A DNA stretch of 64,000 bases from Stemphylium vesicarium (Eukaryota; Ascomycota; Dothideomycetes; Pleosporales; Pleosporaceae): assembly GCA_004380135.1 (NCBI GenBank), contig QXCR01000041.1, forward strand, positions 124,001-188,000. The letters run 5' to 3'. The number at the start of each line of letters is the position of its first letter. The first letter of the stretch is position 1. Positions 1 to 11,600 of the stretch are shown here, piece after piece. Made by a program: the position numbers and the translations under genes. The notes below the pieces were generated by a model that saw only the letters and a program-made list of their open reading frames with translations, searched no databases and was not told the DNA's origin.

Positions 1-837
1 ATCTCGATGCTTTCTACTGACGCCTTCGTATCACAAGGCCATGCTCCAAAAGAGGAGTGACATTTCGTGGCCTAATGAAAAGTATCGAATCCAGAACCCA
101 TGCTTTCCACAGCGGCCACCTATCTAAAAAGAGCAGCAAGGCGGAAACAACATCGAATATCCTTGGGTACGTTTCTAAAGCCTCATACTCCACGAACTTT
201 AGACAAGCGAGCGTGTGGAGTTGAGAAAAGCGAAAAGTATGGAGAACATGAAAGCATATGCTATAGTTTTCTCTTTCAGTAAGATACACTCGTCCCCAAA
301 AATGGTGACTGCACAAGTAGATTTTGGCTAATTTTAAATAAAGACATGCGGATGATTGCCTGCCATTTTCGACCAAGACTGTCAGTGTTTGGATTGACAC
401 AGGGAGAGAGATAGGCAATACAGATGGAAATTTCAAACGCGTCTGATGTAAACCAAGTTTTTCTTATAGACGAGGTCCTCTCGCATAGACAAACATTATA
501 GGGTCCGTTTGTGACTTTGGAGCAAACAGAGACATAATTCCAGTTCTAGATTTTTTTAATGGAAAAGGGGAATTGAAAGGAAGGTGAGGCTGCTTAAAAT
601 AAGAAAAAGAAAAGAGCGGAGGGGTGGTATTCATAAGGTTGGACATGTTAGGAGTGGGTGAGCTTGGCATCTTTGCCCGAAAGGCGCTTTGGACCTAGAC
701 ATATGTTAGAAAGCATTGATGCACCGTAGCGTATGCGCGTCATTCTATTTTATTGTTCTGTCTTGGGATGTAGAATGAGATTGCGACACCAAGACATGAC
801 AAGAGCATGGCAGTATTTCGACCAACCGCCACTATGT
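1..837. other. Gene-free left edge
   Basis: I see no supportable gene here. The longest minus-strand open frame (436 down to 14) starts with TTG rather than ATG and has no recognisable domain. The right part probably holds the 3' untranslated region of the minus-strand SET-domain gene that ends at 838. Confidence 0.6.
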
Positions 838-2962
838 CTACACTTCTACATCCTGATACATCCAATCATCCCCCGCCGGCGTAAATAAACACTGCTTAAC
901 ACATCCATCTTCAAAAACAGGCACCACATCCTGCTCCACCACCTTCATCGCCCACATAATGATCCGCGCACCGAGGTTCTCAGTGCGTCCATTGATGAAA
1001 ACCGGGGCATCGCTTTCAGCAGGCTGGTTAACGAACGTGAGACCGAGGTCATCGAGAGCATCGCTGGTTGCGGCGTTCGGATCTGCAGAGGGGACGCGCA
1101 TAAAGTCTCCCAGGTTTTCGTCAACAAAGGTGTATGTGTCTACGTCTTCGATGCCATCTTCGAGCTTTGGGAGCGCGTGACGGGCACATAGGCCGCGTAG
1201 CAGGGCAAAGATAGGGGGATCGTTTGCTTCTTGTGTGGTCAACATTGTTGATATAAGGACGGCGAGTAGTAGGGTCCATTCCAGAGTCTCGTTTTGCGAC
1301 TTGGCTAGGCCATGTCGTGGGAGAGCGTCTGTGAATTGCTTCGCAGCTGTCGGCAAGTCACTTCCAAAGACTGCAACGAGGTCGGATATGTAGTGAAGCG
1401 TCCGAGATGGGGTCTCATTATTTGGTGCTCGTAACCTTGCTACTGCGGCTTGGAGCTCTTGCCGTACAGAATAAATGATTCTCGCCTGGCCATCGCGATA
1501 GATCTTCGCGTACTTTTGTTTGTCGTTTTGAGGCTTCTGCTCGATGTGAAGTGGAAGTGGACCGCACCTCTGCTCCAGCGCCTGATGTAAGAGTACCAAG
1601 ACCTGTAGCGTGATCCTGGCTCCCGGCCGTGCGACGTCAATGCTGTTTATGTCCAGTTCCGAAGTGATGACTGTCTGGATGAAGAAGAAATGCACAATGT
1701 ATGGAGGCACGCCGCGGAAGAAGGGTATGTGGTTGTCATAGCGCCCGAACGGGTGGCCCTTGGCGCGCAAAAAATGTTGCTCCTTGTTTGGGTCTGTGGC
1801 GAGGAAGTCTTTCGACATTCCAAAAGGTACGTTCTCGGAATCTAGTAAACCAAGTTGCTGCGCGTACTGCTGCAGTTGTGGCTGGAATGCAAGCTTCAGA
1901 GCAAACTGTTCGATTGGGTTGTTTTCCAAACAGAACCCATAGCCGAGGAGAAGTTCATCATTTTGCTTGGGCGCGTAGTTGTTGAATAGCTCCTGTCCTG
2001 GCTGGAATGAATCACCCTCGAGGCACTTCAGTGCGAACGAGTGGCGAGGCTGGAAATCCCACTCTACCTTGGCAGAGACGGAGTGATTCAAAATGTCGAT
2101 GACAGGAAAGAGCATGGGTGTTGTCTCTCTTCCTGGTAAAATGTGGGTGGAGATGAAGGCGCGTGAGGTGAATATGGTGGCCGCCCATTGTAATGATTCG
2201 CTGATGGTCGTTAGCAGGCTGTGCCTTTGTAGCGGTGAGAATAAGATAAAGCAATCATGTTACTGATTGGAAATTTTGGAAACATCACCGATAAAGGTAC
2301 CGATCAGAGGAGCGTTGCTGATGCTTCTACGCAAGCTACAATGGCCTACTGCAAGCCTGGAGCGAAAGGTCTAGGCTGTTCACGAGCGCGATTCGCCAGA
2401 ATACTTACAGATTGACAGCATCAGCCAGCGGGATGCCCCATTCCTTCATGACTGCTACGGCGTGCTCCCATTGCTGGTGCAACTCAGCCTTCCTTTCCTT
2501 GGCAGCAGGCGCCAAGGAAGTACCCGCAAGAAAAGTCACGTCGTCGTCGTTGAACCAGAGAGGCGTGCCCATGGCTTCCGGCCCCGGTAAGCACGATATG
2601 TATGCGTGCCATGGCGACTCTTTGCTTTTCTTGCGCTGTTCAATTAATAAAAGATACGTCAATATATGGTCTGGGATTTTCCCTCGACATTGTTGCAGAG
2701 GGCTCTCGATGTGTAACACATCTTTCTCGTCTGAGTCTAGGTTGAGAATAGAGAGTGTGAGCTTGAGTGGGCAGGAAGCCACCACAGGCGAGCACAGTGG
2801 CCTTAAAGCACGCATATGAAAGCCTTGCGCATGGCTGTAGATGAGCTGCACGTCCGGGCTGACTTGGCCCCCATTTTGTTTGAACCAAGTGATGAGGCTC
2901 TCAGCCAGTAGGTGAACATGGACGCCTTGGCTGGCTGGCTGCTCTATTTGAGCTGGACACAT
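838..2962 (-). CDS. SET-domain protein lysine methyltransferase (Rubisco-LSMT/SETD type)
   Basis: Two exons, complement(838..2218, 2409..2962), give 644 residues. The 190 bp intron runs from a GTAAGTAT donor to a CACAG acceptor and joins exactly in frame. The protein matches the class of SET enzymes that methylate lysines of ribosomal, elongation or other non-histone proteins with S-adenosylmethionine. The SET signatures are visible: a substrate-side segment around residues 196-206, the DILNHS motif at 226-231 (Asn-His contact SAM), and FNNYAPKQND followed by GYGF (residues 264-280) in place of the usual NYGPKSNEE...GYGF. About 300 residues after it correspond to the LSMT-type C-terminal substrate-binding region. 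The start at 2962 is the first ATG of the long first exon. The target protein cannot be read from sequence. It is transcribed away from the gene at 4395. Confidence 0.85.
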
Positions 2963-4394
2963 TTTTTCCAGGACGTTGCTGCTGATGTGCTGACAAAATG
3001 GAGATTTTTTTCTAATCTTGATTGATCAGAAATAAACGATTAGGCAGCCGTTTCGGACGTAACGCCTACTGATTCAGGGCCTGTAAAGGAACTCGGAGGG
3101 TCGGTTGGTCCGATGGCGTTTTGGTTATGTGTGCTGTCCAGCTGACGAGAGCTCGGTCTCGGTGAAAAAATTGGGGGCGCGGAAAACGGAGCTGGACGGA
3201 ACCGAAGATCAGAAGCGAGCGGGCTTGCAGGCAGATCGTGAGGTGCAGCGGGGCATGCAGCGAGAGTGACAAGGCTCGGCGCTGCGCGTGTCTTTGTCGG
3301 TGAAGAGACGGAGCATGGGAAATTGCTCGTGTTGCTATGGTAGAGGTTGCGCAAGCGGCCGAGCATGATGCCCCCGTACCAGAATCCTCCCGCAGGATAT
3401 CCACAAGCGCTACCAAGACTTGCGTCAGATGTGCTTGAGTGGTGGCTGGAATGCTTCAGCACGAATACACAGATTGACATTGTTTGCAGGATGCTTGAGG
3501 CGCAGTACAGCCACACTCGCTTCGAAGTGAAACCTGGCAAGGCTGGCCAATGGCACGGCAACCGCATACGAATACGACGGGTACGATGCCCAGGGAACGA
3601 CATCCAGGTTCCATGGTTGATGGCTGCCACATGATCACTCACACGTTCATGAGATGTTCGGATCGCGGCGGACAAGTGTCTTGCTCGTCCTCACTTTCCT
3701 CGTGGAAAAAGGACCGAAAGTGAAACTCTAGAAAGTCAGCGGTAGTATTACTCGATGGCTCTGATCAACGTAAGCAGCCCCAGCATGGTCCGTTGGAGCC
3801 GAGTCATCGTCGGTGCAGCTGGGAGAGGGGTGAGTAGCGAATACTCAGATGGTGCATCGAACGTATGTACGATGAGCCAATTATAATAGCCCCTATGCGC
3901 AAGACTTGGCCAGATGTGGCTCGTGTGGTGGTTTGGAAATGCGTGTGCACTAGCGAGACGGAGACGGTTGGCATTGCCGGCGTCAAGCCTGAGTGCCTTG
4001 TGCGTCGACAATGCGGACAGAAAGAAAAGCCTTGCCCGGCGGCGGATGAATGACCTCGGTCGGGTCCCGTGTGGATGGCTTCTTTTTGGATTGCATCCTG
4101 TTTCTTACCAAGGCCCTCTCTCTGCGCATGTTTAGAGACTACCGCCTGCAATTAGCTACCCCTGCCCTGCATAACTTCAGCTACTGCTAGCTGTGGCTTG
4201 TAAGTCACCCTGACTGCTGCGCTTGACAGAGGGGCACGACGTCCAAACTCAAGCGCACAGCCCTTTTGGCGCGGCCGTCATAAGAACAATGGCGTCCCAT
4301 GCGCGCGGGCTGATTACTCTCTTGCTTTGGCCATGGTTTCCTTATGTACTGACGGGTGTCGCAGCATGTCACTCTCCACCCGGTAGTTGGAGCC
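2963..4394. other. Divergent promoter region, 1.4 kb
   Basis: This lies between the minus-strand SET gene and the plus-strand gene at 4395. Open frames exist on both strands (for example a 211-residue minus frame, 3675 down to 3040), but none shows a domain or fungal splice logic. It probably serves as promoter and 5' leader for both neighbours. Confidence 0.5.
4200..4364 (+). other. Probable 5' UTR intron upstream of the gene at 4395
   Basis: A perfect GTAAGT donor at 4200, a TACTGAC branch site at 4347-4353 and a CGCAG acceptor ending at 4364 define a 165 bp intron. The reading frame of the downstream gene is open just after the acceptor. Going back through the donor in that frame meets a TAG with no ATG in between, so the intron should lie in the 5' leader. 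Confidence 0.5.
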
Positions 4395-6452
4395 ATGCTG
4401 CTGGATATGTTGACAGCTGACGCCGCCGCCAAACACGGCCATGAGTACTCCTCACCACCACGTGCCGCCTCCCCTACCACGAATGCCTCCTTCTTCCAGA
4501 TGCCGCTTTCCATTCTCGGGTCCGTCTTACGGGGCCAGACCCCTTCACCGTCGCAGGCGACTGTACCTTCTTCTGGCAATGTCGACCCTACCCACGACGC
4601 CGCCCCTGGTACTTCGACGCCGCAGAGAGATGCGATGAAGACGGCGCATGACGAACCTATAATCTCCTTCGTTCCCTCCAGGTCTGCTTCTTCCGGCAGC
4701 GATGTCACGGCGGAAAAACTAAAGAAGCGCTCGCGCCGCTCCAAGACGTCTTTCAACATCGCCCGCCCTGTAAACACTCGCTCCAAGCTCCACACCCGTC
4801 CCAAGGTCCACCTCCAGCTACACCAAGTGATTGCGTCGCAGCGACCGAAGCCCGCCTACGAAGTCGTTCCTTATTCGCACCTTCCCCAGCGATCTGCCCG
4901 CCGTCTGTCTAACACCTTCAACACTAGGGAGAGGCTAGGACAGCACGACCTCCTAGTCGTCAAGGCGGGACCCTACACCACCCAAGACGAAGAGCAGGCG
5001 TCGGACGAGGATCGATGGGGTGCGCGCGATGTCATTGGCGTTCTCAGCACGCGAAGATGTGAAAAGGGCGTTACCGAGGCAACCGACATTTGCATGAACG
5101 ATGGGATGAGCCGCTGGTCAGTCGCAGACATGCCGAATGGCGGGTACGAATTCAACACGACGGATGAACATGGCTTGACGTTGAGGGCGCGGTGGGTGCT
5201 CAAGCCCGCACATGCGCGCCGGAGCTCGAGCATGTCCATGGCTGCACCACTCTCGCCAACGCTTGCACAAGGAACAGACGACAAGAAGTTTACCTTCAGC
5301 ACCATCAGCACCGACTCCAGACGACACCCCATCATCGCGACCATGACACGCAGCCGCATCGATGTCATGGACACCTACTCGATGCCATCGGCCACGTCTA
5401 CTGCCACCCCGAGCGTACCCTCGTACACCCAGTCGCCCACGACAGCACCCAGTATTGATTCAGAGTCATTCGCCGACGCCCTTACGGAGAAGCTTCCCAT
5501 TGAGACCGACGAAGCGCTGCGAAAATTCATACTAGTATCCGGAGTCTGGGTTGCTGCAAGAGAGTTCGCCTCAGACAGTTCCAACCATGCAACGATCCCC
5601 GCATTGACCCCAAGCGCAACCTTCCGGCCTTCCAACCACCGCACATGCTCCATGTCTATACTCGAATGCCCTCGCTCGCCATCGCCAGCTTCGACCTTTG
5701 ATGAGAACCGCCGGTCATTTCCCCGAATGTTCAAACCCAGTCTCGAACGCTTGCCTCGTCGAAGCACAGACACTACGCCTCCGTCACCCGCGTCCACAAA
5801 AACGGCAGTCAAAGCCTCACCTGTCATCACGACCCGCTCGCGACGTGCACACTCTACCGGCACCGCCATCCACAGTATCACCGGTAGCATGAGGAAGAAG
5901 TATGGACTTGCTTTTGAAGATCAGACGCTGGTAGAGAGCGCAGAAGAACGACAGATGAAACGCAGCGTGGAATTGCTTCGCATTAAAGAGCTTGCCCTCC
6001 CTTCACCCATAGAACGACCCTCCGCCGAGACGCCCCGTCCACTTCCTACATCTATATCTTCTCCTATCGTCATACCCCCTTCTGAAGGATCTACGACACC
6101 CACCTCACCTGCGCCACTACTTGCGTCCCCAATGCTCTCTCCCCCAGCCCAAAAGTCCGAACGATCTCGAAAGACACAATCCGCATTTGCTCCTATCACA
6201 ACGACCGGCATGTGGGATTCCGGTGTTACAGAAGGTCATGGTCTGAAGAAGCGCCCGACCAGCATGTTTGTCATGAATGAAAAGAAGCGCAAACAGGAGA
6301 AGAAGGGCGAGCGGAGCAAGAGTAAAGACCGAAAGACCAAGCAAGGCGATGAGAGCAGCAATGAGGGTCTTGGCCTAAAGAGGAAGGGCGATTGGTACAT
6401 GTACAAGATCAAGCTTCGCCTCAAAGACATCTTTAAGAAGGACAGAGCATAA
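4395..6452 (+). CDS. Uncharacterised serine/proline-rich fungal protein
   Basis: The single open frame gives 685 residues from the first in-frame ATG at 4395. The frame is open 39 bp further upstream but only from GTG. I do not recognise a named domain. The most conserved-looking part is near residues 115-285: a basic stretch, then a folded-looking block containing GPYTTQDEEQ and the sequence WSVADMPNGGYEF. The rest is low-complexity Ser/Pro/Thr with many possible phosphorylation sites. The last 60 residues are very basic (clusters of Lys-Arg) and end in an amphipathic segment GDWYMYKIKLRLKDIF, which could bind membrane or nucleic acid. No signal peptide or transmembrane helix is visible. The function is unknown. 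The length and uniform codon use make a real gene likely. Confidence 0.75.
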   Translation: MLLDMLTADAAAKHGHEYSSPPRAASPTTNASFFQMPLSILGSVLRGQTPSPSQATVPSSGNVDPTHDAAPGTSTPQRDAMKTAHDEPIISFVPSRSASSGSDVTAEKLKKRSRRSKTSFNIARPVNTRSKLHTRPKVHLQLHQVIASQRPKPAYEVVPYSHLPQRSARRLSNTFNTRERLGQHDLLVVKAGPYTTQDEEQASDEDRWGARDVIGVLSTRRCEKGVTEATDICMNDGMSRWSVADMPNGGYEFNTTDEHGLTLRARWVLKPAHARRSSSMSMAAPLSPTLAQGTDDKKFTFSTISTDSRRHPIIATMTRSRIDVMDTYSMPSATSTATPSVPSYTQSPTTAPSIDSESFADALTEKLPIETDEALRKFILVSGVWVAAREFASDSSNHATIPALTPSATFRPSNHRTCSMSILECPRSPSPASTFDENRRSFPRMFKPSLERLPRRSTDTTPPSPASTKTAVKASPVITTRSRRAHSTGTAIHSITGSMRKKYGLAFEDQTLVESAEERQMKRSVELLRIKELALPSPIERPSAETPRPLPTSISSPIVIPPSEGSTTPTSPAPLLASPMLSPPAQKSERSRKTQSAFAPITTTGMWDSGVTEGHGLKKRPTSMFVMNEKKRKQEKKGERSKSKDRKTKQGDESSNEGLGLKRKGDWYMYKIKLRLKDIFKKDRA

Positions 6453-8613
6453 TCTGCGACATGCCTTACCGCCATTTCTTTATTTTCTTCTTTTCTTTTT
6501 TGTATATTCTTACTTATATTTCGGGTTTTTCTAGAGCATCACCTGGCGTTTTTCATTTGGGCTACATTGTCATCATCATCATCATCATCATCAGGCTGGA
6601 CCTATAGAGGTTTTCCCCTGCACTGTCACCGCTCTCACTGCATTCCTTCCTTTCTCCCTGTAGATACTTTCCCATCCACGCACGACCTACCCAGGTAGCC
6701 GTCTCTTTGTCCTCAATTCACTCTTCGTTTTCATCTATACCCAATCATTCCTTATCAGCGTCCATGCTGCCAAATGTTCGGATGCCTAGCTAGCTCAATC
6801 ACACGACCATTTCCCTCCCACTGTCACAAGGGAAATATTCCCGATCCACGTGCCATCTGTCTATTCCCGCACACACCTTCCCAATCCGTTCAATGTGCTA
6901 TTTTTGCAACTTCCCTCGTTCATCCCCTCCCCCCCCTTTCGTGCATGCTTAATGTCCGACAGATGCCGCAGCCTTGGCACACCCACGTCTAGAACACACG
7001 CCCAAACCTTGCAATAACGGCGCAGGTACTCCCGAACCCCTTCCCCGAAAGGACCGAATTCGAAGACTCGGTTCATCTGCCGGAGAATGACGACAGACAG
7101 CTCTGGAACTTGGGCTGGGCGCGAGGGAGCGAGAGCACATGTTTAATTTTTTTTGGCCCTCGGAGCGCGAGGGATCCTCGGATGCGCGGGTGGCCGAACA
7201 CCGATGATCGTTGTTCGCTGTTCGTTGTTCGCGGGTGAGGGTTCGGCCGAAAGCGGGTGCGGAGGGTGAGTAGGTGTGACGTGCTTGTGCATGGAATATC
7301 GGTACTGGGATGGAAGAGGGGCGGTGTGATGCGGGAGGTTGTGGGTGAAGAGGTGGCATAAGAAGACGATAACGTACGTATGCCCTTCTCGCGGATGCTT
7401 CAAATGAACTAATCCTTTGGATCCGCTTACGCATCGGAGTTTGATGACGTAGGGCCGAGTGTGCTGCATACGGGTGAAGTGCTTTGCATTCAGGGTCTTG
7501 TCACGTCGCTTTACTAATGTGACATGTGGTCAGGCCAGAGTAATACTATACGTAAGAATCGGAAACCGCAATCGAGGAATGTTATTCTTGTAGACGCCTT
7601 GACTGCCATTCGTTTGATTTTCATTGAACATTTTGACTAGACTTGAGGTCAACACACTGCATGTCTGCATCTTGTGCTATAAAAGACGTACAGCGGAGTT
7701 CTATATATTCAATACCTAAATCGCGCCAGGAACTTTGAGAATTTTGCAGTTTCATTTGAAGAGCTCCTCTTAGCGTCCTGAACTGCGACAGTCGTTTCTG
7801 TTCCCATATAGACTGTAGCATGATCTCATGCAGTGATCTGCCTCGAGGTAGATCCTGCCACTGTTGACAGACTCACTCCTTCATAGGTGCCTCGGTTATA
7901 GTTGGCAGATAGGTGCAGTTGCATTCATTGCGTTCAAGTTGAGGTTGATTTATATAGATATAGGCAACGCGAGCTGAATACATGCGCTGCCAATACATCA
8001 TCATTCTACTCATGACATCCCCTCCTTTACTCCCATCTCGTCAAAGAAATGTCTTATAGAAGAAAGGTATCCTTGCTAAATGGACATGATTGCAAATTTT
8101 GTCTACTCTATCGCATATTGCCGCCTACAACTCGAAGCCACGCTTATCCTCACCATCATGTGAGTGGCTGATCAGCGGCTGCCTTGAGCGGGCAGCCCTC
8201 CTTCACGACTCGCTTGCATCTTTCTCATCATCATCGTCACCATTCTCTTCTTCTTTGGCGCGTATATTATGGCGCATTCTCTTCGCTATTCTTCCATCAC
8301 CATTCATTCTGGTATAAACGTTGTTGTTCTCAGCCTTCACCCCTCCAACACCAATAGAAGTTCTATAAGCCCCGCACTAGCGGCCGACTAGCGCGCTTTC
8401 CCCTGCAGCGTCTCGCTTTGGCAACGCCAACGCGTAAACACAGACCCTCATCTAGCAAAACACGCCTCCACACTCGACTTTCTTACAACCACGCTTTCCT
8501 TTCGCCTACACTCGTTGCTTTTCGTCGCCTTTTGTCGCCCAACCCACGCGCGACTGAGAGACTATTTTCTTTATCTTAGATTTTCGTCCTTCGGGACTTG
8601 ATAATAGGCCGCC
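6453..8613. other. Intergenic region and promoter of TOP2
   Basis: This is 2.2 kb without a supportable gene. It contains a short CAT repeat just after the upstream gene, GC-rich and pyrimidine-rich tracts, and a C/T-rich leader in the last 300 bp before the topoisomerase start. Small open frames here lack domains. Confidence 0.55.
6571..6593. repeat. CAT trinucleotide microsatellite
   Basis: About seven and a half CAT units run uninterrupted, 120 bp downstream of the stop codon at 6452, so probably within a 3' untranslated region or spacer. Confidence 0.9.
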
Positions 8614-11600
8614 ATGGACGACTCCCTAATGGAAGACTCCGTCTTCGACGAAGGCGCCAGCTCCGACTTCGCGCCGCCTGCAAAGCCCGCAAAGGCAACA
8701 AAGGCCGCTGCGAAGCCCAAGGCTGCCGCAAGCAAGAAAGCAGCAGGTCCTGCTAAACCCAAAGGCAGACCTGCTGGCGCGGCTGCGAAACCAAAGGCCG
8801 CACCTAAGAAAAAGGCAAAGGCCGACTCAGACATCGACGAGAACTCGGACATGGACCTGGATGACGCCCCAGTCGACAACGACGAATCGCTACTCGCAGA
8901 TACCCCACCCAAGGCCAAGAAGGCAGCGGCCCCGAAGAAGTCGAGCGGTAAACCCCTGGCAGATATTGCAAACGAGAGCTTCGGTGCCGATGGAGATGAT
9001 GCGCCGGCTGCGAAGCCCAAGAAGGGTGGTGCCAGTAGCAAGTACCAAATGGTGCGTATTTGAGTATGCGAAAGGCGAGACAATGGCTAACACGTCCACA
9101 GTTGACCCATTTGGAGCACATCATGAAGCGTCCCGACACATACATTGGCTCTGTAGAGCGACAGACAAACAGCATGTGGGTCTTCAACACCGAGAGTGAG
9201 TCGATGGAGTTCCGCGAGGTATCCTACGTGCCAGGTCTATACAAGATCTTCGACGAAATCCTTGTCAACGCCGCGGATAACAAGCAGAACGACAAGAACA
9301 TGAGCGAGATTCGGGTCACAGTCGATCGGGAGACTGGCGAGATATCCGTCAAGAACGACGGTAAAGGAATTCCAATTGAGATTCACAAAGTCAGTCACCT
9401 CATGCTCCGGCAGAAGCATTCGCTAACATGACCAGGAACACGGCATTTATGTACCAGAAATGATTTTTGGTCACCTCCTCACATCCTCCAACTACGATGA
9501 CGACCAACAAAAGGTCACTGGTGGTCGCAACGGTTACGGAGCCAAGCTCTGTAACGTCTTCAGTACCGAGTTCACAGTCGAAACCGTCGATTCGAAGCAA
9601 AAGAAGAAGTACAAGCAGACCTGGACTGAGAACATGAGCAAGATGGGCAAGGCCAAGATCACCGACATCAAGACGGACGACTACACAAAGGTTTCCTGGA
9701 AGGCCGACTACGCGAGGTTCGGCATGGAGGGCATTGATGACGATTTTGAGGCCATGGTCAAGCGCAGGACCTACGACATGGCTGGTACATTGCGGGGTGT
9801 CAAAGTCTACCTCAATGGCGACCGCATCAAGATCGGAACGTTTGCGAAATACATGGAGATGTACACCAAGTCCATCTCGCGCGACCAGGGTAGGAGCGAA
9901 GACGACAAGGAGAAGGACGTCATCATCACAGACAAGCTCGACCGCTGGGACGTTGGTTTCGCCGTCTCGGATGGTTCCTTCAACCAGGTCTCATTCGTCA
10001 ACTCGATTGCGACAACCTCCGGTGGTACTCACGTCAACCTCATCGCCGATCAGATTATTGACAAGCTCATGGCCATTGTCAACAAGAAAAACAAGGCTGC
10101 CGTCAAGCTTAAGCCTGCGCAAATCAAGAACCATCTGTTCTTGTTCGTCAACTGTTCCATCGTCAACCCCGCCTTCACATCTCAAACGAAGGAACAGCTC
10201 ACGACAAAGGCCAGCCAGTTTGGCAGCAAGCCTGTCCTGAGCGACAAGTTCTTGAATGCTATCGCGAAGACAGACGTCATTCAAAACATCATGCATTTTG
10301 CCCAGCAAAAGGCCGATCAGATGATGAAGAAGACTGACGGCAACAAGCGCAACCGAATCAGCAACGCAAAGTTGACAGACGCCAACAAAGCGGGCACCAA
10401 GGACGGACATCTCTGCACTCTTATCCTCACTGAGGGTGAGTCGGCTAGTGTACTTGCGCTGGCTGGACGTGCCGTCGTCAACCAGGATTTGTTCGGTGTC
10501 TTTCCCCTTCGTGGTAAGCTACTCAATGTACGCGACGCTACGGTCGATCAAATCATGAAGAACGCCGAAATCCAAAACATCAAGAAGTTCATGGGCCTTC
10601 AGCACAAGAAGGAGTACACTTCGGCGGACATGAAGAGCTTGCGTTACGGTCATCTTATGATCATGACGGATCAAGATCACGACGGTAGCCATATCAAGGG
10701 TCTTCTGATCAACTTCCTTCAGTGCCAGTTCCCGAGTTTGCTCAAGGTCCCTGGTTTCCTCCTAGAGTTCATTACCCCTATCGTCAAGGTCTGGAAGGGT
10801 GACCCTAAGAACCCACGTAACATGAAGAGCTTCTTCTCCATGCCAGAGTATGAGGAATGGAAGGAGCAGCATGCTCACGAGAAGGGCTGGGACCACAAGT
10901 ACTACAAGGGATTGGGTACCAGCGATATTCCCGATGCCCAGATTTACTTCAAGGATCTCGATACGCACATGAAGCGTTTCCAGGTTATGCGCGCAGAAGA
11001 GGAGAAACTCATAGAACTGGCTTTCTCGAAGAAGAAGGCAGACGCGCGTAAGGACTGGCTACGTGACTTCGTACCAGGTCAGCATCTGGACCTTACCACG
11101 CCTGACATCTCCTACGATGACTTCGTCAACAAGGAGTTGATCCTGTTCTCCATGGCCGACAACGTGCGATCCATCCCGTCTGTGATTGACGGCCTCAAGC
11201 CTGGTCAACGCAAAGTACTGTACACGTGCTTTAGACGCAACATCAAGAAGGATGTCAAGGTCGTTGAGCTTGCCGGTTCAGTCTCCGGATCGACCGACTA
11301 CGCTCACGGAGAAGCCTCTATGCAGGGCACTATCGTTGGTCTCGCGCAGAACTTTGTCGGTACCAACAACATCAACTACTTGGAACCCAGTGGTAACTTC
11401 GGTTCCCGTCTCAAGGGTGGTGCCGACGCTGCCAGCGCCAGGTACATCTACACCCGTCTCTCACCCTTCGCGCGACGCATTTTCCATGCCCACGATGATG
11501 CGCTATTGCAATATGGCGAGTCCGATGGCCACAAAATTGAGCCTGAGATGTTCGTCCCTATCCTACCGACAATCCTTATCAACGGTTCGAGCGGTATCGG

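Noticed and set aside
14..436. 140-codon minus-strand frame at the window edge
   Set aside because: It starts at TTG, has no recognisable domain, and lies in AT-richer spacer sequence.
3040..3675. 211-codon minus-strand open frame
   Set aside because: Composition is that of random translation, with no domain, no splice logic and overlapping open frames on the opposite strand.
4356..4394. Upstream extension of the 685-residue protein
   Set aside because: The extension begins at GTG and overlaps a likely intron acceptor; the first ATG at 4395 is preferred.
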